A stretch of 64,000 nt of DNA from NCBI RefSeq assembly GCF_958979055.1, contig NC_084896.1:27204001-27268000 (forward strand), in the 5' to 3' direction. A model generated the notes under the pieces. It saw only the letters and a program-made list of their open reading frames with translations. It searched no databases and had not been told where the DNA came from. The position numbers were made by a program, and so were the translations under genes. Numbering within the stretch: position 1 is the first letter of the stretch; the number at the start of each line of letters is the position of its first letter. Positions 1 through 8,790 of the stretch are shown one piece after another. The stretch comes from Alnus glutinosa. Taxonomy: Eukaryota > Streptophyta > Magnoliopsida > Fagales > Betulaceae.

Positions 1-2
1 TT

Positions 3-752
3 CTTCACAATAGATGTGCTAAACTACCATTAAGGATTAAGCGAGGGCCATTTCATGTACATTCACTCACCCTCCTCTCTCGGGCACCATTTATGGATGA
101 ATCGTTCTGGTGTGAGACTTGCAAGCGTGATCGCCATGGCTTCACCTATATGTGTGACGAGTGTTGGTACACCTTAGACGTTCAATGTTGTTTAATTCCA
201 GAAACCCTTGAACATGAAGGTCACCAACACTCTCTCTTTCTTGCTGTAAGATATTATGAAACTTGCAATGCTTGCGGCGAAAAGAGTATCGATAAGAATG
301 TGATCTTTGTGTGCACAGCTTGCAACTTCAAGTTGTGTATTAGATGTGCAACTCTTCCACTTGTAGGTAAATATCAATATCATACGCATCTCTTAAATCT
401 CTCTTATACACGTGAAGATAATACGAAAGAATATTATTGTATGATTTGTGAAGAAGAAAGAGATCATCCAGATTATTGGTTTTATTATTGTGTAAAATGT
501 AAATTTACTGCTCATACTCGATGTATTATTGGGGGGAATCCATGCATTAAGTTTGGAAGAACTTACGTAGATAAAGCTCACCGACATCCTCTCAGATTTG
601 TTGAAAAGTCTCAGCATTCTCCTCCATGCGATCTCTGTGGTAAGTTCATGAACAATGTGGCTTTAGAGTGCACTCAATGCAAATTCAATATGCACCCGAG
701 ATTTGATATGAGGGGTTGTATGGTATTTGATGATGATTTTTCAGATCTGTGA
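3..752 (+). CDS. DC1-domain protein A, C-terminal part (5' end outside window)
   Basis: The frame is open from the left edge (position 3) to the TGA at 750-752, so the ATG at 93 is internal and the gene starts upstream of the window. The roughly 249 visible residues align with residues 390-638 of the protein at 44898-46814. They hold the end of one C1-like repeat (LHNRCAKLPL) and then four repeats of the form H-x2-HPL ... CxxC ... CxxCxFxLHxxC, for example CDECWYTLDVQCC and CTACNFKLCIRCA. The last repeat reads HPRF where a cysteine is usual. DC1/C1_2 repeats are a plant expansion of the C1 zinc fold; Cys and His chelate zinc and the proteins are usually cytosolic or nuclear. A role in stress or defence signalling is inferred from the family only. 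No stop or frameshift is seen in the visible part. Confidence 0.85.
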   Translation, partial: LHNRCAKLPLRIKRGPFHVHSLTLLSRAPFMDESFWCETCKRDRHGFTYMCDECWYTLDVQCCLIPETLEHEGHQHSLFLAVRYYETCNACGEKSIDKNVIFVCTACNFKLCIRCATLPLVGKYQYHTHLLNLSYTREDNTKEYYCMICEEERDHPDYWFYYCVKCKFTAHTRCIIGGNPCIKFGRTYVDKAHRHPLRFVEKSQHSPPCDLCGKFMNNVALECTQCKFNMHPRFDMRGCMVFDDDFSDL

Positions 753-1070
753 CGATGTGGCTCTAAGAAAATTATTTTTCTTAGCTTAATTAGTCAAGTA
801 CATTTTCACGTATTTGAAAGATCGAGAGACCTCGAGAACCTCATTCTATATAATCATGTGTATATTTGTATTTGTTTGTATGTCTACCTTCCAACGTTAA
901 TAGAAAAAAAACTTGCTTCACATCTTTCCAGCATTCCCGTCAGTTGTTTTGGCTTGTGCTTTATTCTCGATCTTAAATTTACAACTTGACCATCATTGAT
1001 GTACTTGTATAAGGTCCTTTCAAATAACATCGATCATGATCATCATCTGGTGATGAGTAAATATGTGGTT
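753..1070 (+). other. 3' flank / UTR block of DC1 gene A
   Basis: The sequence after the stop of gene A recurs after pseudogene B (17536-17870) and gene E (46815-47130), including a run of gatgtggctctaag and a region with cttgcttcacatctttccag. It probably contains the 3' UTR. No poly(A) signal can be assigned with confidence. Confidence 0.5.
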
Positions 1071-1856
1071 TGCAATTCCTAGATTGGTGGTATTGGGCAA
1101 ATACTTACAATTTCAGCAACATATTGGTAAACTGACAAACTAATTTCAGCAACATATTGGTAAACAACAAGATTAAAAGAACAGAATATAAAAATAACAA
1201 CATTACCAATAATTATAAAATTAATTTGAAAATGATCACAATTAGAATAGGACAACCAACCATAAAGAAAAGATAAGCAATCTGTCTTTTCAGAACTTTC
1301 GTCCTAATAAAAAAAATATTCTTGTAATAGGTCATGTTCCTAGTCAGAAATATAGCGAAATCACCTTTCCTACTCTTTCCCCAAATCCCACTAGTAAGAA
1401 AGATGTTCGATTCTTACCCTTCACATCCTAAGACTATCGACAACTTCATGAATTTGCCCAATATACCCCCTCGGTAAACTGATCACATAAGCTGTCTAAG
1501 CAAAACAAGGAGATAATAGTAGTTGAAACAAATGATCATACTACTCATTTTTTTTAGATTTATAGCTGAAGATCAAAGGAAATGATTAGTTGGTTATATT
1601 ATATGCCTTTTCTTTTTTAGTTTAACCTTTTTTTCTTCCAAATCTTTATATATATATAATCCTTGGAATAGGCAAAACCAACATAAAATAGAAAAGAGGA
1701 GGAAAAACTTAATTTAAGGGCTAATAGAGTTTTTTTTTTTTCTTTTCTTTCTAAATAACATCTTTAATGAAATAAAAAAGAAGAAACATTATTTTAGAAA
1801 GAGAAACTCAGTTTGACAATGCTGAAAAAGAAGTGAGTTTTTACCAGGAAACTCAC
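1071..1856. repeat. Duplicated AT-rich spacer, copy 1
   Basis: This gene-free stretch recurs at about 28340-29050, 40310-41030 and, partly, 49010-49560 and 57880-58500. Shared landmarks are a stretch ending tcctaagactatcgacaact, cataagctgtctaagcaaaa and a short AT repeat before ccttggaataggcaaaacca. It is the left part of the U6/kinase block. No coding content is recognised. Confidence 0.6.
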
Positions 1857-1907
1857 CTCGATGATCTCAACTAGTTGGTCAACTCCACTTTCATCAGGAA
1901 AGAAAGG
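1857..1907 (-). pseudogene. GSK3/SHAGGY-like kinase exon relic, copy 1
   Basis: Read on the minus strand, a pyrimidine tract ending ctttcag leads into a 51-nt exon and then a gtgagt donor. The exon encodes PFFPDESGVDQLVEIIE. The matching stretch of plant GSK3/SHAGGY-like kinases is, as I know it, PLFPGESGVDQLVEIIK, within kinase subdomain X of the C-lobe. Three codons differ (L to F, G to D, K to E). No other kinase exon is seen nearby, so this is an isolated exon with both splice signals preserved. The kinase would phosphorylate substrates in brassinosteroid and stress signalling, but this fragment cannot. Confidence 0.75.
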
Positions 1908-2268
1908 CTGAAAGAGAGAAGTTGGATGAAAAACATGAGTGACAGAATATACAAGGCAACAGTTAAAACAGGTCTAAGCATCCATATAAATTCGAATAAT
2001 GTCTTGAACAGATACAAGAAACGTTGTGTTCTGTTTTCACCTCATAAAATGCAAACCCAGTTCAGTAGAAATAAGACTCGAGATTCTCACACCCATTTCG
2101 TCAAACAGGTGCTATACTTGCCATGGGTTCCAAATAAGCAAGAGTTGCAGGCAGTGACAGTGCCATCAGGGCTCAAAATTGGACAGAAACCTCGCAAAAC
2201 AACGAAAATATTGATCGAGAAAACAAAACCCAGAACCATACCTTGATTGATTTTGAAGGAAAAAAAAA
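1908..2268. other. Spacer between U6 copy 1 and kinase exon relic
   Basis: This 0.36-kb piece lies between the U6 terminator and the kinase exon on the minus strand and is conserved in four copies of the block. In the copy near 19.4 kb it still holds a second kinase exon that is missing here. The open frame running over it in the + direction is antisense to the exon and is not taken as a gene. Confidence 0.5.
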
Positions 2269-2318
2269 AAAATTTGGACCATTTCTCGATTTATGCGTGT
2301 CATCCTTGCGCAGGGGCC

Positions 2319-2350
<32 letters not shown>

Positions 2351-2368
2351 TCGGATGTCCCGAAGGAC
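2269..2368 (-). ncRNA. U6: U6 spliceosomal snRNA, copy 1 (apparently intact)
   Basis: The minus strand reads GTCCTTCGGGACATCCGATA, continues through the invariant ATACAGAGAAGATTAGCATG and GGCCCCTGCGCAAGGATGAC, and ends GGTCCAAATTT followed by a T-run that serves as Pol III terminator. U6 pairs with U4 and then with U2 and the 5' splice site at the catalytic core of the spliceosome. The ACAGAGA box, the AGC triad and the region of the internal stem-loop are all intact. The 5' stem-loop is one base pair shorter than the usual plant form: GTCC-TTCG-GGAC instead of GTCCC-TTCG-GGGAC. The promoter elements are separately annotated. A functional gene is likely; expression cannot be judged. Confidence 0.93.
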
Positions 2369-2390
2369 GAACTGTGTTGCTTTGCTTTGC

Positions 2391-2433
2391 GATATAAACT
2401 CATCTTTGCTCTTGTAACTCAACGATGTGGTAC
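2391..2433 (-). promoter_or_regulatory. U6 copy 1 promoter: USE plus TATA
   Basis: On the minus strand the upstream sequence element reads GTACCACATCG (2423-2433), one base off the plant consensus RTCCCACATCG. About 23 bp later comes the TATA box GTTTATATC (2391-2399), 23-31 bp before the RNA start. A USE-TATA spacing of about 24 bp is the plant Pol III U-snRNA arrangement; Pol II U-snRNA genes are spaced about ten bases wider. Confidence 0.88.
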
Positions 2434-3640
2434 TAGTTGGCTCCCAACTGAAAGGGTACTTACTACTTGGGCCGGTGTATCTCTTAAATTAGGCCTGGCT
2501 CGAGTATTGGAGATTTGGGCCTCGAATAGAAGTTATAGTTTAACCCTTTTTTCTTCCAAATATTTTTTTTCTTTTTTCTTTTTTTAAAAAAAATTAGAGA
2601 TCAAGCCTATATACAATGGCTAAAGCTGTAATTTTTGACATGATTTTCAAATTTGACACAAACTCAACATAAAATTAGTTGATTAAAGTTGAAGAGTTTG
2701 ACACGTTTAATTAAATGGGTCAAATTAAGGTTGAGTTATAATGCTATATAATCTTATACTCATACTCCGACATAATCTAAATTCAACACGTGATATTTAC
2801 GACTGACTTTTTTTACACGATGTAACACCCAATTGACAATGCCCCCAAACTTTCAATTGTGACGGTGTCATCTCATACTTTAAAAAAAAAAAAAAAAAAA
2901 AAAAAAATTGTTAATGTTTGTCAAGTAACAAAAATACTCATAATGAAATAAAAATATCTTTGGAAAAAACAATAATCCGAAGGGTTGCCGAACCACCCCG
3001 GCCACACCCTCTCCATCACAAATCAGGGACAACTCCTGGCCCCATGCTCAACTTCCATTTTCTATTCCTTTGTCAATGGAAAAGGAAGCATATCTACCAA
3101 GTTAATCATGTGGGGTGCACATCACAAATGCCGCTGGATTGAAAAACGAGTATCCTGACATTGAATTGCAGCAATAAGAACCCACTAAACAAACATGAGC
3201 AGCGAGCTCATGGTGAAAACAGGGATTGCAACCCCATTCACACGAGGTGCCATTAGTTGCTTGCAATCTCATTTGGGACCGGTCTCTTTTATGTAAAATA
3301 TATATATTTGTGTGTATGGGGTTTTTATTTTTTCAAATTAATGGGGGTATTTTAGTCTTATTAAAAAAATATAGTTATTTTTGCCTTTTTAGTAGTTTGA
3401 ACAGGAAATTGTCGTAATTGAAAGTTTGCGAAAAACATTATTAATTGGATAGTAGTTTAAAGAGAGTATGATGACTTTTTTTTAAAAAAAGAAAAGAAAA
3501 AAAAAAAAACAAAACTCACTTCTATGATAATTTTCATAAATAGCCTATTTTATGAAATAAAAACGAAACTCTCTTTGACAATGATAAAAAAGAACAGAAA
3601 AACTTGACTAAGGAGTAACAGACCGAGAGAGATTCTTTTG
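2434..3640. repeat. Duplicated intergenic spacer, copy 1
   Basis: It recurs at 41607-43064 and, in shorter form, at 29623-30545. It holds poly-A and poly-T runs (for example 2880-2907) and a short AT tract at about 3298 that is hugely expanded in the 42.6-kb copy. Several short open frames are not conserved as proteins. I see no gene. Confidence 0.6.
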
Positions 3641-3648
3641 GTCATAGG
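3641..3648 (+). repeat. hAT target-site duplication, left
   Basis: GTCATAGG directly precedes the left terminal inverted repeat and recurs at 11799-11806. The paralogous sites at 43065-43072 and 30546-30553 carry a single GTCATAGT, that is, the uninterrupted target. Confidence 0.93.
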
Positions 3649-3990
3649 TAGGGCTGTAAACGAGCCGGTCCGAGCCGAGTTTCGGCAATCCCGGACCGGC
3701 TCGTTTTAAGGAAAATTTAAACGAGTCGATCCCGAGCTCGAGCCGAGCTTAAGGATCTTTGTCCGGGATCGACTCGTTGGGGTATTACCCCAACTCGGGA
3801 CTGAGCTCGAGACTGTTAAGTAAGCCCTCACGAGTTGAACCGAGTGCTCGACTCGCTCGACTCGCTCGAGTCAACTTGAGCTCGGATCAAACCCAAAGAA
3901 GTTGTTTCAAGTTCGATCCGATCCCGAGCCCGAGCTTCGGGTTGAGGGCTCGACCTGTCGAGCCCTAATTGGGTAGCTCGGCCCAATTAG
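3649..3990. repeat. hAT left subterminal repeat region
   Basis: A GC-rich stretch in an AT-rich setting, with many copies of cgagcc, gagctcgag and gactcgttt in both orientations, some forming local hairpins. Clusters of short motifs like this bind hAT transposase. The short open frame across it is a by-product of the base composition. Confidence 0.7.
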
Positions 3991-6212
3991 GGCTCGTTAG
4001 TTCAATAATTTTTTTTTTTTAAAAAGAAAAAAAAAAGAAAAAAAAAAGAAAAGAAAAAGCCAGAACCATAAATAAACAAATTTGAAATTTGAAGTCTGCA
4101 ATTTACAGTTCAAAAAACTACATACATGAATCAAGATTCATCTAAAGCTAATAAGCTATGAATCAAAAAAATCAACAAGTTGCTTTTACCTGCAACTTAA
4201 ATTACAATTTTACAAATTAAAACATACAAACTACAAAGAGATCAGATTTACATAGTTTGAAACAGATCAAATTTTACCCAAATACATAGAGATCAAAATT
4301 AAAAAGACTACAAGTCTACAACTTCTAGAAGACAACTTAAATTACAGCACAACTGTAGCCTGCAAAATGTTAAGAACAATCTGAGTTGCCAAATGCCGCA
4401 GGTCCACAGCTCAGAGGAATCACAGGATCACACTGAACTAAGACAAAAAAAAAATTGTTAAACTATTTTTACTCCCTTGCACATTTAATCAAAGTTTTGT
4501 TTACCTTGATAAACATGTCAAGGGAGATTTATCATTTAAGATTTGTCTAAACAGACTATACATAGTTACATACCAACTGCAACTTCTCTATCTCCAACAG
4601 AAAAGGTATAAAATACAAAGAGTTCAAATTTACAAAGAGATCAGGTTTATATGAAGATTGAGTAATTCTCATTCGAGTGAAGGATTAAAAGACAACATAA
4701 ATTATGACATATTAACAATTTGAAAATGAATAGTTAAAAACAATCTGAGTTGCCACTGCCAAATTTTCCACAAAACCACACTGCACTAAGACATTCTTGG
4801 GATAAAATAAATTGCATAACAGATTTCAGATTCTCACATTTCAATCTTATCATTAGTGCATAGCTTAGGTCATTTGGTAATGTGACTTGCATGCAAGAGA
4901 CTCCCACTTACCTCATATGCTTGTGATTATCTTGAATTGCAAGCATAAGAGGCAAATGGGAGTCTCTTGGCATAAAAGTCACAAGCAAAGCAATAGACAT
5001 GGCATACAAGTCCCAAGCAAAACACCATAGATTACATATTTCTAACTTAGCAAAGCCTAACAAAGAACATGGCAGATTGTGTTTTATTAACTAAAAAATA
5101 AACATGGCAAAATATGGAATATTACAGATGAACGAAATTTTCAGAAGCCAAAGAAAAGCTTAATTTTCTAAAGAACTCAGTGACTCAAACAAATCCCATA
5201 ACCAGAATAATAGATTACAAATTTCTAACTAAGCAGATCATAATTTTTTAAAGAATTCAGTTACTCAAACAAAGCCCAGCAATCAGCATAATAGATGAGA
5301 GATTTCTAACTAAGCAGATCATAACCGTTTATAAAGAACTCAGATACTCAAACAAAGAGTGATGTTCACCACTTCACCCAAATGGCCAAAATACAAAGAG
5401 ATCAGATTCACAATGCCACGTGTGACTTGTCAAATGCCACTCCTTACAAGACCACACTGGACTAAACAAAAAGAATTGTTAAAAATTTTCACTCCCTTGC
5501 ATATTTAATCAAAGTTCTTTTAACCTTGATAACATGTCAAGAGAGATTTATCATTTAAGATTTGTCTAGACAGACTATACATAACAATTAAGAGTTAAGA
5601 CATACCTCATGACAGATTGTCCAGCAAGGCAGCAACAGATTGTCCAGCAGGAAGCAACAGATTGTCCAGCAGGAAGCAATTCAAGTTTTAAACAGTTCAA
5701 GTTTAAACAGATTGTCCAGCAGTTCATATTACATACTTAACAAAAAGAATTGATAAACATGTCAAGGGAGATTTATCATTTAAGATTTGTTTAGACAGAC
5801 TATACATATCATTATATCAATTAAGAGTTAAGACATACCTCATGACTTGAGTCATGCCAACTTTTCCAGCAAAAATGGACAAAAGGGTATATTAGCTCAG
5901 GTTAAGCAGATTGTCCAACAGGAAGTAGTTCAAGTTTCCAACAGTTAAAGTTTAAACAGATATATGACCAACAATTCATATTATATACTTAACAAAAAAT
6001 AAACATATATAAAGTTAATAACCTTCGAATTATACTTAACAAAAAATAAACATATATAAAGTCAATAACCTCCGAATATCTGAATCAAATCCAAGAAGAT
6101 GGTGGCAATTCAACTTCAATCAGTTTCTACAAAAAGAAGCACAAAGACAGGTAATAAAGTTAGTTCATACCTAAACAATAATCAGTGAAAAACACATGTA
6201 ATTTCATGCAAA
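3991..6212. repeat. hAT interior, 3' side of transposase: repeat families
   Basis: No gene is seen beyond a possible last transposase exon near 6085-6126. Internal repeats include a roughly 110-bp unit containing gagatttatcatttaagatt at about 4450-4570, 5470-5590 and 5745-5820; a roughly 81-bp tandem unit with tttctaactaagcagatcat at 5165-5350; and a short unit agattgtccagcaggaagca at 5610-5725. A long hairpin lies at 4881-4984. Confidence 0.6.
4881..4984. repeat. Inverted repeat (hairpin) inside hAT element
   Basis: Two arms of about 45 nt pair with few mismatches around a loop of about 16 nt. The core AGAGACTCCCA in the left arm pairs with TGGGAGTCTCT in the right arm. It could be a small palindromic insertion, a miRNA-like foldback or a recombination relic. 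I do not recognise a known miRNA in it. Confidence 0.6.
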
Positions 6213-8408
6213 TTATGTGCTTAAAATGCCACTTACAGTTTCAGAAGTTTTTTTCTTGATACCATGGAGTGCTCTCACCCAATCGGATCCACACAATAGC
6301 ATTTGAACGGTTTCAGTTTTCAAGGATGCTCGGTATGGATCAATTACCCTACCACCTGCATTGAATGAAGATTCAGAAGCAACTGTGGTGATGGGTATGG
6401 CTAGAATGTCCTTTGCCATCTTAGACAAAATTCGGTACTTCAAGGCATTGAGCTTCCACCATTCCAAAGCATCGAATTCATTATCAATATCTTCACCACT
6501 GTCATCCTTATCGCCTACGTACACATCCTCTTCAAGATAGATATCTAAATCTGATTTAAGAGGCCGAATGACATCAGTAGTTCTAACATGATCCGGATAC
6601 ATTGATCGAGCTGTGGAAACTCTACTGACACATGGTGTAGAAACACTTTGTGAAACAACTGCAGCCTGCTCAGCAGCAGTGTGTTTCAAAACAGCAGAAT
6701 TATGGGCAGTGACGTACACTTCAAACAACTCATGCAGAACGACCAGCACAGTCTGTATATGCTGGGGATACTCAAAATCAGGGTAAATAAGAGGAAAACA
6801 GAAATTGATCAACTTCATCTTGTATCTCGGATCCAAGACAGCAGCTATGGACATCAACAAATTGCATTCCCCCCAATACTTCTCAAATTTCTGAGTTATT
6901 TTTTCTGCCATTGATCTAATGTAGTCACGCCTATCAACACATTTCAACTGTAGAATTTCCTTCATTCTCCATACCTCAGGTAGAAACAGATTTGAGGTTG
7001 GATAATCACTTCCCGATATCATGTTTGTAACTTCATTAAAAACCGACAAAACCTGGTTTACATTCTCCACCTTCTCCCACTGTTCCGAACTCAAAACCCA
7101 CTGAAATGCTTGATCAACTTGGTGATATCTTGGGAACACTTCTTTGAACCCTACTGCAGTGGCCAGCATCAAGTAGGTGCTGTTCCAACGTGTGGGTACG
7201 TCTAAAACCAGTTTCTTAGATGGCAAATGCAAACGTTGAGCTATTCCACTAAACTCTTTCAACCTTCCCTCCGAAGCAACCACATACTTTATTCCCTGTC
7301 TAACAGAATCAACAATGTCTCCAATTTCAGAAAGCCCTGCTTGCACCAACAAATTTGTCACATGCGTACAACATCGCACATGGAATAACCGACCCCCAAC
7401 AGCCAACTCATTCCTCAACTGAAAATCATCTTTAATGATTCTGATGGCAGAATCATTTGCTCTTGCATTATCAACTGTTATTGTTAATACCTTATCTTCA
7501 ATGCCCCATTCTATAAAACACTTCCTAAGGGCATCAGCAATGACAACACCACTATGAGGAGGAGGTACGTTAAAAAAGTTCAAAATTCTCTTTTGGAGGA
7601 ACCAATCTGAATCTACATAATGGCAAGTAACAACCATATATGACACCCTTTGCGAAGATGTCCACATATCAGTTGTTATATTTACCTTCTCAACCCCACC
7701 AAGCATTGCTTTAATCTTTTTCTTCTCACTAAGGTATGTAGACATGCAATCACTTTTCACAGTTGCACGACTAATCTTTTTCCAATGGGGCATGCATGCC
7801 TTCATAAACTTGTTAAAAAGATCATGTTCCATCATGTTAAAAGGGTACTCGTGGAACAGCACCATGTGGGATGCAAGTTCCCTGACTTTCTTCTCACTCC
7901 AAGAAAAATTTGTCAACGTAGCCCCCCCACCTAGCTGACGGTTATCATAGGTCAGAATCTTTTGGTTACTGTTGGACGCCACATACTTCACACATGCTAC
8001 CAAATGCCTACCAAGTGTTGAGGTAGAACTAGATTTGGAAACAGCAAACAACCTCTTACACCAATTACACTGAGATTTTTTTACACCTAACACTTCAATT
8101 TGGGAGAAGTCATCCCAAACTTTAGAAGTCTTTTGCCTATGTTTCCTCTGATTTGCACTACTACTAGTACCGGTACTAATCTCAACAGGAGTATGAGCAC
8201 TACCCATAGGCTGAGAATCAATAGGACCAGGAATACATATAGTTTGGGGATCCAATTGAGGAGTATCAATAGTTACTGGTTGGTCTGGTGTATTTCCACT
8301 GTCACCAACTCCAATGGTAATGGAATGAGTAGTTGTATCATCACCTAAGTCTACTTCATTGACTAATACAACTTCATTGACTTCCATAGGCTGCCTTCTG
8401 TCCTCCAT
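6213..8408 (-). CDS. hAT transposase, BED zinc-finger type (RICESLEEPER-like), 731 aa
   Basis: A single open frame of normal length for the family. In order: a low-complexity acidic N-terminus (1-90); a BED zinc finger at about 95-145 with C114, C117, H135 and C139; an RNase H-like catalytic core with D247 (ITTDMWTSS) and D313 (VDNARAND); the CCTH motif at 346-349; PTRWNSTYLML at 405-415; then the C-terminal hAT dimerisation region at about 640-715 with E679 in TTVASESSFNAGGR. The D, D and E positions are all present and no stop or frameshift interrupts the frame. It would cut and paste the element through its inverted repeats and leave 8-bp duplications. A good donor (ACT|gtaagt) lies 9 codons before the stop, with a possible acceptor (tttttgtag) near 6127, so the true C-terminus may come from a further exon. 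RICESLEEPER/DAYSLEEPER-like domesticated genes are related, but this copy sits inside a complete element and is best read as a transposase. Confidence 0.93.
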   Translation of the reverse strand: MEDRRQPMEVNEVVLVNEVDLGDDTTTHSITIGVGDSGNTPDQPVTIDTPQLDPQTICIPGPIDSQPMGSAHTPVEISTGTSSSANQRKHRQKTSKVWDDFSQIEVLGVKKSQCNWCKRLFAVSKSSSTSTLGRHLVACVKYVASNSNQKILTYDNRQLGGGATLTNFSWSEKKVRELASHMVLFHEYPFNMMEHDLFNKFMKACMPHWKKISRATVKSDCMSTYLSEKKKIKAMLGGVEKVNITTDMWTSSQRVSYMVVTCHYVDSDWFLQKRILNFFNVPPPHSGVVIADALRKCFIEWGIEDKVLTITVDNARANDSAIRIIKDDFQLRNELAVGGRLFHVRCCTHVTNLLVQAGLSEIGDIVDSVRQGIKYVVASEGRLKEFSGIAQRLHLPSKKLVLDVPTRWNSTYLMLATAVGFKEVFPRYHQVDQAFQWVLSSEQWEKVENVNQVLSVFNEVTNMISGSDYPTSNLFLPEVWRMKEILQLKCVDRRDYIRSMAEKITQKFEKYWGECNLLMSIAAVLDPRYKMKLINFCFPLIYPDFEYPQHIQTVLVVLHELFEVYVTAHNSAVLKHTAAEQAAVVSQSVSTPCVSRVSTARSMYPDHVRTTDVIRPLKSDLDIYLEEDVYVGDKDDSGEDIDNEFDALEWWKLNALKYRILSKMAKDILAIPITTVASESSFNAGGRVIDPYRASLKTETVQMLLCGSDWVRALHGIKKKTSETVSGILST

Positions 8409-8452
8409 GTGCTGTTTTAAAACAAAACTAGGGCTGTTAACTAAAGGTTATT

Positions 8453-8790
8453 TCAGATTTCTAACATAGATTACAGATTTAGGATTTAAAAGTTTTAGGG
8501 ATTAGAGATTTAGCCATTTAGGGTTTTAGAGTTCTAGGGATTAGGGATTTATGGTTTTAGAGTTTTAGGGATTAGGGATTTAGGCTTTTAGAGTTTTAGG
8601 GATTAAGTTTTAGAGATTATGGATTTAGGGTTTCAGAGTTTAAGAGATTAAGTTTTAGAGATTATGGATTTAGGGTTTCAGAGTTTCAGGGATTAAGTTT
8701 TAGAGATTATGGATTTAGCCATTTAGGGTTTCAGAGTTTTAGGGATTAAGTTTTAGAGATAATCATCTTATGCTTGTGATTTAGGGTTTA
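8453..8790. repeat. Degenerate minisatellite of gattagggatttagggtttt type
   Basis: About eight imperfect units built from ttagggattagggattta and ttagagattatggatttagg. Individual units resemble plant telomeric TTTAGGG, but the period is longer and irregular, so this is a local minisatellite rather than an interstitial telomere. Confidence 0.7.

Noticed and set aside
1875-2246. Open frame of 123 codons on the + strand (and a longer relative at 41051-41590)
   Set aside because: It runs antisense over the kinase exon relic and the U6 flank; no domain, and the frame is not kept in the copies at 19.3 and 29.1 kb.
2173-2403. Open frames over the U6 gene on both strands
   Set aside because: The conservation is explained by the U6 RNA itself.
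8453-8790. Interstitial telomere
   Set aside because: Units contain TTTAGGG-like words, but the period is irregular and longer than 7 bp.
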